A DNA stretch of 38,904 nucleotides from Chloroflexota bacterium (GTDB lineage Bacteria > Chloroflexota > Anaerolineae > Anaerolineales > Villigracilaceae), in NCBI GenBank assembly GCA_021795965.1, contig JAJYOU010000018.1:1-38904 (forward strand). Direction: 5' to 3'. Both the position numbers and the translations under genes were made by a program. Position 1 is the stretch's first letter. The number at the start of each line of letters is the position of its first letter. This document shows positions 8,414-15,832 of this stretch, piece by piece. Under the pieces are notes generated by a model. It saw only the letters and a list, made by a program, of their open reading frames with translations, was not told where the DNA came from and did no database searches.

Positions 8414-9646
8414 ATGGAATTCGATTTGAACAGGCTAACTCCTGACGAATTCGAAAAACTGGCTTTTTATTTGCTGGATGATATGGGTTTTAAGAATTTA
8501 GAGTGGAGAAAAGGGGGAGAAGGCGTTTCAGCCACCGATGGAGGGCGAGATTTAGCAGGAAAATATGCAAAAATGGAGCCTGATGATTCTATAGTGATTG
8601 AAAATTGGTGGGTTGAAGTGAAACATCGCTCTGATACACTAAAAAAAGCTACAGTCCAAAGTATCGTTCTCAATGCCACTGGTCGTAAAGAAGTTGACGT
8701 TTTTGCTATTTTTACAAACAATACTATTTCGAATTCGACACTGGATTGGGTCAAAGAATTTCAAGATACCCACGCAAAACCCAGAATAGTTATTTGGCAG
8801 AAACACGATGTTGAACGCATTTTGCGGAAATGTCCTCGAACTGTCGGTGCTTTTTTCCCAGAGTCTTTATCGCTTCCAGAAAAGTTGGAAAGCATACAAG
8901 AAAGGTTTTGGAATAACTTAAGTTATCCAACCATAAATGAAATCGAACACATTTGGGCAAACTTTCATTCCTTAACTTGGGATAGTGCCAAATTGCTACC
9001 TTTGATAGTTGCTGACACAGCGATAGATGGAGTTAATATCAGAAAATGGGGTATGGTAGCAGATGATGAGTTGATAGCAGAAACTTTAATACTTGGGCTT
9101 CTTAACTTTCCATTCTTAGCGATTCGGTATCAAAAACAGGGGCAAAAGTACACTGGCTTACAACAAGGGCTTGAATACTTGCTTCAAATCGCATTACTCC
9201 GCTTGGATTTAGATAAAGTGCTTGACTTGTTAGTTAATATGCATGAATATACAAGCAGCCCAACGCCTTTTCCTCCAGAGTTTAAAAATTTAGTGCTTAA
9301 TCCAATTGTTCACAATATTTACAATACTCTTTTGCGTTCTTGCACTCAAGATTGTGAAAGATTTGGGTCTGATTGGGCAATTAAAAAAGAACAAGGAGAA
9401 TCTTTTTATTTTCACAGATTTTCCAATAATTCGACCAAAGAAGATGACGACACAGAACCATTTGTGATTATCAGCACCAATACTAAAAAGTGTAAAATAG
9501 ATTTAGTCGCAATAGGTATAGATTGCCCTCTCACAGATGATGTAGACGAAAATCAAAACCTGATGGATGAAGCCGTTCTTAAAAAATTCCTCAGCCCTAT
9601 TCAAAGTGTAATAAAAAAGCGTGCCCAAAATATTCAATCATCCTAA
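8414..9646 (+). CDS. PD-(D/E)XK restriction-endonuclease-like protein
   Basis: The N-terminal ~110 residues form an Mrr/type-IV-like nuclease domain: a helical start (LTPDEFEKLAFYLLDDMGF), then DGGRD with Asp46, and WWVEVKHR with Glu68 and Lys70, the metal-binding D...ExK triad. A FAIFTNNTIS strand follows, as in Mrr-type domains. The remaining ~300 residues were not recognised and may recognise DNA or sense infection. The likely role is DNA cleavage in defence. I chose the ATG at 8414 because the catalytic domain starts right there, although no strong ribosome site precedes it; the frame is open further upstream but without protein-like sequence. The gene is strongly AT-rich compared with the housekeeping genes. 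It is the first of three same-strand genes separated by related attC-like blocks. Confidence 0.75.
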   Translation: MEFDLNRLTPDEFEKLAFYLLDDMGFKNLEWRKGGEGVSATDGGRDLAGKYAKMEPDDSIVIENWWVEVKHRSDTLKKATVQSIVLNATGRKEVDVFAIFTNNTISNSTLDWVKEFQDTHAKPRIVIWQKHDVERILRKCPRTVGAFFPESLSLPEKLESIQERFWNNLSYPTINEIEHIWANFHSLTWDSAKLLPLIVADTAIDGVNIRKWGMVADDELIAETLILGLLNFPFLAIRYQKQGQKYTGLQQGLEYLLQIALLRLDLDKVLDLLVNMHEYTSSPTPFPPEFKNLVLNPIVHNIYNTLLRSCTQDCERFGSDWAIKKEQGESFYFHRFSNNSTKEDDDTEPFVIISTNTKKCKIDLVAIGIDCPLTDDVDENQNLMDEAVLKKFLSPIQSVIKKRAQNIQSS

Positions 9647-9715
9647 AACTGCAACCCAACGCCACGTCCTCAGGATATGACCATGTCCTTTCGGGAAAAA
9701 TGATCGTCCCGCGAT

Positions 9716-9847
9716 CTTGATTGGGTGCACCGGACAAGTGCGAGCCGTGCCCGCACTTTCGGGGAAGCAGCTCCAATCGGCGGATTTGGCATCTGGTGGC
9801 TTTTTCTGCCAAGTCCCGCCCTTACCGGTAACACCTGCCAGTAGGTG
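9716..9847 (+). repeat. attC-like block A (after nuclease gene)
   Basis: The gap 9647-9872 is GC-rich between two AT-rich genes. Its right end (9811-9847) reads AAGTCCCGCCCTTACCGGTA followed by a GTAGGTG-type end, and aligns with the right ends of blocks B and C. The left part begins with GGGTGCACCGGAC. It is the most diverged of the three copies and lacks clean RYYYAAC/GTTRRRY ends. Confidence 0.5.
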
Positions 9848-9872
9848 ACTAAGTTCGGACCATAAAACTAAA

Positions 9873-10679
9873 ATGGCATCTATTCTAGCTTTTGACGATA
9901 CAGTTCTTCATACTATTTGCAATGTTTTGGCTGATACCGCCGAAGGATTAACAGGTAGTGAAATTGGACAACTCTTAAGAGAGAGTAATATTGGCGACCC
10001 ATTACCAGGAGTTACAAAAAGGGATAGGCTGTTTGAAGCATTAAATCAGAAACAGAAGCAAGACAGGTGTGCAAACAATGTTATAGCTTTTATTCACAAA
10101 GCCATGAGTCCTGTCCGCTATACACAAAAGCTTCACGTTTTTGAGAATCGCCGCTTTGAATTGAACAAGGTTTTAGCGTTTTCAGGATTAGTTTTGGGTG
10201 ACAATGGAAAGCTTCGAGAAATAACTACAGCCCAAACGCTATCAGAAGCACAAGAACGAGCGGGCAGGTTATACAAACAACTGCTCGACAGAAATACTCA
10301 TAGCGATATTTTGTTATTTTGTCGAGCAGAGTTGCTTCAAGATAATTATTTTCATGCCGTTTTTGAAGCAACAAAAAGTATTGCAGACAAAATTCGTGAG
10401 AAGTCTGGATTATCAAGCGATGGCGGAAAATTGGTAGATGAAGCATTTGGTGGCAAATTACCGCTACTTGCTTTTAATACCTTGCGAACCGAAACTGAGA
10501 GAAGTGAGCATGCTGGTTTCATGAATTTGCTAAAAGGCTTATTCGGCACTTTTAGAAATACGTTGGCACACGTTCCAAAAATCAAATGGAACATAAACGA
10601 GCAAGACGCAATAGATATGCTTACCTTTGCATCTTTTATACATCGCAAACTTGATAGTTGTGTTCGTACAAGAAAGTAG
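9873..10679 (+). CDS. HEPN-type protein, TIGR02391/Ymh-like, putative defence RNase
   Basis: The 268-residue protein has a helical N-terminal half and a C-terminal domain with TLSEAQERAGRLYKQL, a long central helix pair, and FRNTLAHVP near the end. Arg228 and His233 give the R-x4-H motif of HEPN domains, many of which are RNases in toxin-antitoxin and abortive-infection systems. The overall pattern resembles the TIGR02391 (Ymh/Abi-like) family. It is AT-rich like the nuclease gene before it and has no good ribosome site. It lies between attC-like blocks A and B on the same strand as its neighbours, as expected for a gene cassette. No partner antitoxin was seen next to it. Confidence 0.7.
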   Translation: MASILAFDDTVLHTICNVLADTAEGLTGSEIGQLLRESNIGDPLPGVTKRDRLFEALNQKQKQDRCANNVIAFIHKAMSPVRYTQKLHVFENRRFELNKVLAFSGLVLGDNGKLREITTAQTLSEAQERAGRLYKQLLDRNTHSDILLFCRAELLQDNYFHAVFEATKSIADKIREKSGLSSDGGKLVDEAFGGKLPLLAFNTLRTETERSEHAGFMNLLKGLFGTFRNTLAHVPKIKWNINEQDAIDMLTFASFIHRKLDSCVRTRK

Positions 10680-10890
10680 CCTACCTCCCCCACCCTCAGC
10701 ACCCTGACAATATCATCATCCGCCGGCTCCACGCACTGAATGGTCAATGCCGTAAACCTGTCCGAACGCATGTCTGAACTTCAGATTTTGCCACTTGATT
10801 TAAAAAACATGTTTGTTATAATCCTTTAACGGGGTTTGCCCCGCTAAAATGAGGTTTTCTGCACCTGAGGTAGTGTCCCGTTTTGACAGG

Positions 10891-10929
10891 GAGTCCACGC
10901 CCGCCCCACTGCCACGTAACCCGTTAGCC
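10891..10929 (+). repeat. attC-like block B, right end with GTTAGCC
   Basis: The stretch GAGTCCACGCCCGCCCC followed by ACTGCCACGTAACCCGTTAGCC ends in GTTAGCC (10923-10929), one base off the integron GTTRRRY core. It aligns with 12741-12782 and 9811-9847. The left end of this block was not clearly seen between 10680 and 10890; that part holds a small stem AACGGGG/CCCCGCT near 10829-10846. Confidence 0.6.
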
Positions 10930-10977
10930 TGCTCACTTTAATCACAGACGAAAAATCGAATTGGCGGTGGAGAAAAA

Positions 10978-12624
10978 ATGTCTCGGTTCACATCAAGTCT
11001 ACGTGTTCGAGTATCGCTGATAATCTTATTTGCCATCCTGCCTGCTCTCGCGATTTTCTACTTTACAAACCAGGAAGAACGCAACAGCGCAATCGATCAG
11101 GCAAAACAGGATACACTCGAAACTGCAGGAACCATCTCTTTGCAAGAGAAGGATTTCCTGGATAGTACACGCCAACTCCTCTTAGCGATCTCAGACTTTA
11201 ATGAAGTTAGAAATTATAACTCTGGCACATGCGGCACAATTCTCTCACATTTACTTATCCATTACAACCGATTTTCCAATTTTGGATTCGCTAACACCAA
11301 AGGTGATGTGGTTTGCAGTGCACTGCCTCTTACTGAAAGAGTGAACATAGCGGATCGTGAATACTTCAAAAAAGCTCTCCAAACCCAGGATTTTGCTATT
11401 GGTGAATATCAAATAGGGCGTATCACACATCGTCCCGCTATCAACTTCGGATACCCCGTCTATGGTGACGATGGCAAACTTACGGGCGTCATTTATGCGG
11501 CGTTAAACCTGGTTGAGGACAAGATCGCGTTCAAGATCCCGGAAGGTTCGATTTTGACAAAGATAGATAGTGACGGGATTGTACTACTCCGCATACCGGG
11601 TGGGGAGAACCTAATTGGAGGTCAAGCTCCAGAGACCTCAGTAGTGGCAGAAGCGCTCAAGGCACATGAAGGCGTTGTCGAAACCATGGGGTCAGACGGT
11701 CGCCCTTGGGTCTATGCCTTTGTTACAATCAAAAGCGATATCTATAAAAATGATCTCCATCTGATCCTGGCCCAACCGGAAGAAATCCTTTTAGCGAAAG
11801 CAAACCAGGTATTCAATCGCAACCTTTTGATTATGGCGGTTGTGGGTATATTTCTGCTCGTCAGCACCTGGTATGTCTTCGATCTCAGTTTCATGCGGCA
11901 GATTCAAGCTCTCCTTCACGTTACACAGCGTCTGACTGAAGGAGACTTGGAAGCGCGCTATCCAAAATTATCTTATGGCACTTCTGAAATTAATAACCTG
12001 GGAGATTCTTTCAACCAGATGGCAGTATCTCTTAGAGAGCGCGAGCGTGACCTTTTTCAAGCCTATGACACAACGATTGAAGGCTGGTCGCACGCGCTTG
12101 ATTTGCGTGACAAAGAGACCGAAGGTCACAGCACTCGTGTCACCGAACTAACCCTAAAACTTGCACGCTTGGCAGGAATGGGTGAATCAGAATTGGTGCA
12201 GGTGAAACACGGAGCGCTTTTGCACGACATCGGCAAGATGGGCGTGCCAGACAGGATTCTACTCAAACCAGATAAACTGACCGACGAAGAATGGGTTGCC
12301 ATGCGCAAGCATCCTCAATTCGCCTACGATATGCTTTCCCCAATCGCTTACTTGAAACCAGCGCTGGATATTCCCTATTGCCATCACGAAAAATGGGATG
12401 GGACAGGCTACCCGCGCGGTTTGAAGGGCGAACAAATTCCATTAGCGGCGCGTCTCTTTGCGATAGTAGATGTATGGGACGCCCTCCGCTCTGATCGCCC
12501 GTATCGTCAAGCCTGGACGAAGGAGAAAGTAATTGAACATATCAAATCGCTTTCTGGAACACACTTTGAGCCGAAGGTCGTGGAATTGTTTTGCCGGTTG
12601 ATCAGTGAAAACACGGATGAGTAA
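10978..12624 (+). CDS. Membrane sensor with Cache, HAMP and HD-GYP domains (c-di-GMP phosphodiesterase)
   Basis: HD-GYP enzymes hydrolyse cyclic di-GMP. The 548-residue protein starts with a transmembrane helix (residues ~10-28), followed by an extracytoplasmic dCache-like sensor domain (~30-275, with ADREYFKKALQT and YPVYGDDGKLTGVIYAAL), a second helix (~282-303), a HAMP linker, and a complete HD-GYP domain. Key residues are present: His416-Asp417 in LLHDIGKMG, HHEKWDGTGYPRGLKG with Gly477-Tyr478-Pro479, and DVWDALRSDRPYR. It should lower c-di-GMP in response to an external small molecule. A GGTGGAG site precedes the ATG. It is flanked by attC-like blocks B and C, an unusual place for a signalling enzyme. 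Confidence 0.9.
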   Translation: MSRFTSSLRVRVSLIILFAILPALAIFYFTNQEERNSAIDQAKQDTLETAGTISLQEKDFLDSTRQLLLAISDFNEVRNYNSGTCGTILSHLLIHYNRFSNFGFANTKGDVVCSALPLTERVNIADREYFKKALQTQDFAIGEYQIGRITHRPAINFGYPVYGDDGKLTGVIYAALNLVEDKIAFKIPEGSILTKIDSDGIVLLRIPGGENLIGGQAPETSVVAEALKAHEGVVETMGSDGRPWVYAFVTIKSDIYKNDLHLILAQPEEILLAKANQVFNRNLLIMAVVGIFLLVSTWYVFDLSFMRQIQALLHVTQRLTEGDLEARYPKLSYGTSEINNLGDSFNQMAVSLRERERDLFQAYDTTIEGWSHALDLRDKETEGHSTRVTELTLKLARLAGMGESELVQVKHGALLHDIGKMGVPDRILLKPDKLTDEEWVAMRKHPQFAYDMLSPIAYLKPALDIPYCHHEKWDGTGYPRGLKGEQIPLAARLFAIVDVWDALRSDRPYRQAWTKEKVIEHIKSLSGTHFEPKVVELFCRLISENTDE

Positions 12625-12636
12625 AATCTAAACGCG

Positions 12637-12782
12637 GGCTAACAAATTGTGCGGACGCTGGGGGCTGCCGCTTCGCGGCGTGCGGTACTTTCAGGTTTTT
12701 TCGCGTACGCGTGGCTTGGAGTTTTCTCTGCTTCCAAACAGAATCCACATCCCACCCTTGCCGGTACGCCTGTCCGTTGCTG
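12637..12782 (+). repeat. attC-like block C with GGCTAAC left end
   Basis: Thirteen bases after the sensor gene stop, GGCTAAC (12637-12643) matches the reverse complement of the GTTAGCC end of block B. The block contains a GCCGC-TTC-GCGGC hairpin (12667-12679), a CGCGTACGCG palindrome (12702-12711), a CTTGGA/TTCCAA stem (12715-12737), and a right end GAATCCACATCCCACCCTTG followed by CCGTTGCTG. About 146 bases, slightly over the usual attC size. The order of left core, hairpins and right core is that of an integron recombination site. Confidence 0.6.
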
Positions 12783-12866
12783 TTGCCATAGAAAATCCCC
12801 GATAAGCTTGGTGCCAACCCGATTACCTTAGCATGACTTCGAAGTAAAAACTGTGCATATTTCTAG

Positions 12867-12939
12867 CGGCTCCGACAGAGAAAGAAACCGCGATCTCAGC
12901 CTTGACAAGGCCGCATGTTAGCCGCCTCAACACGGGACC
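12867..12939 (-). pseudogene. Decayed tRNA-Asp copy
   Basis: Bases 12865-12958 align without gaps to 26096-26189, which holds the intact tRNA-Asp and about 19 bases of its upstream flank. Roughly 15 of 94 positions differ. The anticodon arm is nearly intact, but the T loop has lost TTCGAAC (the invariant TTC is gone) and the acceptor stem and D arm carry changes, so it cannot fold as a tRNA. Same orientation as the intact gene, 13.2 kb away. Confidence 0.88.
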
Positions 12940-12959
12940 AGTTTTTCGCGCGGTTAATC

Positions 12960-12992
12960 CTTCATCTAGACTTCATCTTTTCCGGCTACAAT
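12960..12992 (+). promoter_or_regulatory. Direct-repeat operator and -10 box of the response regulator gene
   Basis: CTTCATC occurs at 12960-12966 and again at 12971-12977, an 11-bp period typical of OmpR/PhoB-family tandem sites. Nine bases later comes TACAAT (12987-12992). The start codon is only seven bases after the -10, so the transcript is probably leaderless. The same arrangement recurs at 15094-15126. Confidence 0.75.
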
Positions 12993-12998
12993 AGCTTT

Positions 12999-13682
12999 AT
13001 GCGTATCTTGCTGATCGAAGACGAACGAAAAATCTCTGCCTATGTCAAACGCGGGTTGGAAGAATCGGGTTACGCAGTCGACCCGGTTTACACTGGACGC
13101 GAAGGCCTGGATTGGGCTGAATCTGCTCCTTATGATGTCATTATCCTTGATATTTTGCTGCCGGAAATGGATGGTCTGAGCGTCTGCCGGGAACTGCGCA
13201 AGCGTGGTGATCGCACACTCGTGCTTATGCTGACTGCCCGCGATACGGTGGACGACCGGGTCGCCGGTTTGGACGCCGGCGCGGATGATTATTTGGTCAA
13301 GCCTTTTGCCATCAAGGAACTCTATGCACGGCTGCGCGCGATTACCCGCCGCGCCGGCGAAGCGCCTAAATCGACGGTGATGGAATTCGCTGACCTGACG
13401 CTCGACACCCGCTCTCACCAGGTGCGGCGTGCTGGCAGGGTCATCGAGCTGGCTGCCAAAGAATATTCCGTCCTTGAATGCTTACTGCGCGAGCCAGAAC
13501 GGGTTCTGACCCGCACCCAGATTGCCGAGCACGTCTGGAATTACGACACTTACAACCAGTCCAACGTGGTGGATGTCTATATTCGCAATCTGCGGCGCAA
13601 GATTGATGATGCTTTTGAGCATAAAATCATTCATACTGTGCGTGGAGCGGGCTACCGCCTGTCACTGGATGAAATGGATTAA
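12999..13682 (+). CDS. OmpR/PhoB-family response regulator
   Basis: A two-domain transcription factor. The receiver domain (1-120) has the acidic pocket IEDERK, phosphoacceptor Asp51 in DILLPEMDG, Thr79 in LTAR, and Lys101 in DYLVKPF. The winged-helix DNA-binding domain (~130-225) shows the recognition region NQSNVVDVYIRNLRRKID and the end HTVRGAGYRL. Length 227 is usual. The ATG at 12999 starts the receiver directly; the frame is open upstream to 12915 but that part lies in the tRNA-like sequence. No ribosome site precedes it, consistent with a leaderless mRNA. It overlaps the kinase gene by 14 bases. Confidence 0.93.
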   Translation: MRILLIEDERKISAYVKRGLEESGYAVDPVYTGREGLDWAESAPYDVIILDILLPEMDGLSVCRELRKRGDRTLVLMLTARDTVDDRVAGLDAGADDYLVKPFAIKELYARLRAITRRAGEAPKSTVMEFADLTLDTRSHQVRRAGRVIELAAKEYSVLECLLREPERVLTRTQIAEHVWNYDTYNQSNVVDVYIRNLRRKIDDAFEHKIIHTVRGAGYRLSLDEMD

Positions 13683-15081
13683 GACGATCCGGATTCGCTT
13701 TGCGTTCTGGGCAACTGTCCTGATCCTGGCGATTCTGGCTGCATTTGGGGGTTTTGTTTATTTCAATCTAAGTTTCAGTCTGCAATCCGCACTGGATGAG
13801 ACTTTGGTTCTGAGTGCTTCCCAAACTGCAGCCACATTAAACGTCAATAATGGTCAGATCATTCCTGCAGAAGCCGCAGCCCCGGATGAAAACGGGACAC
13901 AAAGTTTTACTGAACAGGGTTTGACCCTGATTGTATTTACCCAAGACGGCACCGTGCTCCAGGCGTCGGGTCCGCTGCAATCCACTGAAATGACAATTCA
14001 TCCAGCCTCACCAGGTTCGAGGTCTGGCTCACCCAGCAACCAGGCTGAGTTTCGCACCATTTCGGTCAAAGGCAACGAAAACCTGACACGTGTCTATAGC
14101 CTGCCAGTGATGGATAATGGGAATGTCGCCGGTTATGTCCAGGCGATGCAAAGCCTGGGGAGTGTGCAGGACTCCCTGAATAGATTGTTAACCGCTCTGC
14201 TTTTGGGGGGTGGACTGCTGAGCCTGGTGGCTGGTCTTGCAGGATACTTCCTGGCTGCCCGCGCACTGGCTCCGATGGACAACATCACCCGCGCCGCCAG
14301 GCACATCTCGACCGACGACCTGTCTGCCAGGCTGAACCTGCCGGATACTGGCGATGAAGTCAGCCGGCTGGCGGCAACCTTTGATGATATGCTGGCTCGA
14401 ATCGAGAATGGATTCCAGCGTGAACATCAATTCACGGCCGATGCATCGCATGAACTGCGCACGCCTCTGGCGGCCATGCAGGCAATTCTATCGGTGGTAC
14501 GCGAGGGTCAACGTCCAGTGAATGAATATCGCCAGGCGCTGGATGACCTTTCGGAAGAAGCCGGACGGATGCAAGGGTTGGTGGAGGATCTGCTCAAGCT
14601 GGCGCGCGGCGAAAACGGGCTTAAGTTGCAGCTTGAGCAAGTGAATCTATCCATTCTACTTTCTGACGTGACTGATTCGCTGCGTCCGCTGGCTGCTGCC
14701 AAAAACCTGGCGCTGAATTGCAGCCTTGAACCAGGCTTGATGATATCCGGCGATACTGACCAATTGATCCGACTGTTCGTCAACCTGATCGATAACGCGA
14801 TCAAGTACACCGAAAAAGGTTCGATTACACTGACTGGCGGACAAACCGGACAAACCATCCGCATCCGAATTACTGACACAGGCATCGGCATCCCGCCTGG
14901 TTACCAGGCGCACATCTTTGAGCGCTTTTACCGGGTGGAAGCTTCCCGTTCCTCCGGCGGAGCGGGATTGGGCTTGGCAATTGCCCGGCAAATCGCCCAT
15001 GCCCACACTGGAGAAATAACGGTGGAGAGTCTGCCAGGTAAGGGGACGACCTTTATGGTAGAAGTCCCAAAGATGAAGTGA
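13669..15081 (+). CDS. Sensor histidine kinase, partner of the upstream regulator
   Basis: The 470-residue protein has a short cytoplasmic start, a first membrane helix (~11-33), an extracytoplasmic sensor region (~34-170) rich in polar residues, a second helix (~174-197), a HAMP domain, HisKA with the phosphorylated His261 in ADASHELRTPLA, and an HATPase domain with the N box LFVNLIDNAIKYTE, G1 DTGIGIPPG, and G2 GAGLGLAI. The architecture is that of CusS/PhoR-like kinases. The ATG at 13669 lies inside the regulator gene's end, so the pair is translationally coupled. The signal is unknown. Confidence 0.93.
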   Translation: MKWIKTIRIRFAFWATVLILAILAAFGGFVYFNLSFSLQSALDETLVLSASQTAATLNVNNGQIIPAEAAAPDENGTQSFTEQGLTLIVFTQDGTVLQASGPLQSTEMTIHPASPGSRSGSPSNQAEFRTISVKGNENLTRVYSLPVMDNGNVAGYVQAMQSLGSVQDSLNRLLTALLLGGGLLSLVAGLAGYFLAARALAPMDNITRAARHISTDDLSARLNLPDTGDEVSRLAATFDDMLARIENGFQREHQFTADASHELRTPLAAMQAILSVVREGQRPVNEYRQALDDLSEEAGRMQGLVEDLLKLARGENGLKLQLEQVNLSILLSDVTDSLRPLAAAKNLALNCSLEPGLMISGDTDQLIRLFVNLIDNAIKYTEKGSITLTGGQTGQTIRIRITDTGIGIPPGYQAHIFERFYRVEASRSSGGAGLGLAIARQIAHAHTGEITVESLPGKGTTFMVEVPKMK

Positions 15082-15093
15082 TTGATGATTTGA

Positions 15094-15126
15094 CTTCATT
15101 CGGACTTCATTTCCCTCTTTTAGAAT
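15094..15126 (+). promoter_or_regulatory. Second copy of the direct-repeat operator and -10 box
   Basis: CTTCATT at 15094-15100 and 15105-15111 (11-bp period) is followed nine bases later by TAGAAT (15121-15126). Repeat length, period and distance to the -10 equal those at 12960-12992. There is no -35 box, as expected for a promoter activated by an OmpR/PhoB-type regulator. Confidence 0.75.
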
Positions 15127-15173
15127 GAATGTATCAACGGTAAACGACCGTTGAATTCAAACAAGGAGTACAA

Positions 15174-15614
15174 ATGAAACTAAATCGATTTTTTGCCATG
15201 GCTGCGATTGCCTTGCTGGCTGTCGGCGCAATGGGTACCATTGCCAGCCGCTCATTCGCCCTGGGTTCACAAAACCCGGTCGCTGGGGTCTCAGTTCAGG
15301 CGCAAGCCTGCGCACAGGATCAGGCTGATGGCACTGAAGTAAAATCAGCCACTGATACCGACAGCGTTGATCTGCAATGCGGTGACCAAAACGCAGCCGA
15401 TGCCAGCGTTGGATCTACTGCCGATAAGGGCGGGCAGGCCGCTGTCAGCGCTGCAGCTAATGTCAGTCTTGGATCTGCCGCCTTGGGCGGGCTGGAAACA
15501 ACTGTCAGCACTGCTGCCGATACCGACAACGTGCAGGTTGAGGAACAGGTCGGAGATCAGAGTGGTCCGGATACCGGCGTCGAAGCCCCCGAAGCTGCCC
15601 CTGCCATCAAATAA
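15174..15614 (+). CDS. Small exported acidic protein, likely target of the two-component system
   Basis: The 146-residue product starts with a signal peptide (MKLNRFF, then a hydrophobic run to about residue 23, possible cleavage near SRSFA). The mature part is very acidic, rich in Ala, Asp, Gly and Val, and contains two cysteines and repeated V-S-x-A-A/T-A-D-T-D-like stretches (ATDTDSVDL, AADTDNVQV) after GGQ/GGL. No family was recognised. A clear ribosome site (AAGGAG) precedes the ATG. It follows the kinase gene after its own operator-promoter and ends in a strong terminator, so it is a single-gene unit. The Asp-rich segments could bind cations; this is inference. Confidence 0.75.
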   Translation: MKLNRFFAMAAIALLAVGAMGTIASRSFALGSQNPVAGVSVQAQACAQDQADGTEVKSATDTDSVDLQCGDQNAADASVGSTADKGGQAAVSAAANVSLGSAALGGLETTVSTAADTDNVQVEEQVGDQSGPDTGVEAPEAAPAIK

Positions 15615-15631
15615 TCTGTACCTTTACGACA

Positions 15632-15661
15632 GCGCCCCCGGAAAACCGGGGGCGCTTTTTT
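15632..15661 (+). terminator. Strong terminator after the exported acidic protein gene
   Basis: GCGCCCCCGG/CCGGGGGCGC forms a ten-base-pair stem with an AAAA loop, followed by six T residues. Confidence 0.93.
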
Positions 15662-15832
15662 GTTTTGGAGTGTCGGTGGAGATCACTTTTTGCCGGGGTA
15701 AATTCTCTTCGGGAGCAGCCTGATCCCGAGCGCAGCGGGATTTTTCCTGGCGCAAGGATGATCTTAACAGGTCACCAATCCTTTTCCTGGCATGGCTCAA
15801 ACAGGCTTTTGATCGAGGTTTGAGGCAGATTC

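Noticed and set aside
12602-12817. 71-codon minus-strand frame inside attC-like block C
   Set aside because: It is fully contained in a structured repeat and overlaps the end of the sensor gene; more likely translated noise from the repeat.
12917-12923. GTTAGCC in the decayed tRNA-Asp as the right end of attC-like block C
   Set aside because: The same 7-mer is a normal part of the intact tRNA-Asp D arm at 26098-26170, and the block would then be about 285 bases, too long.
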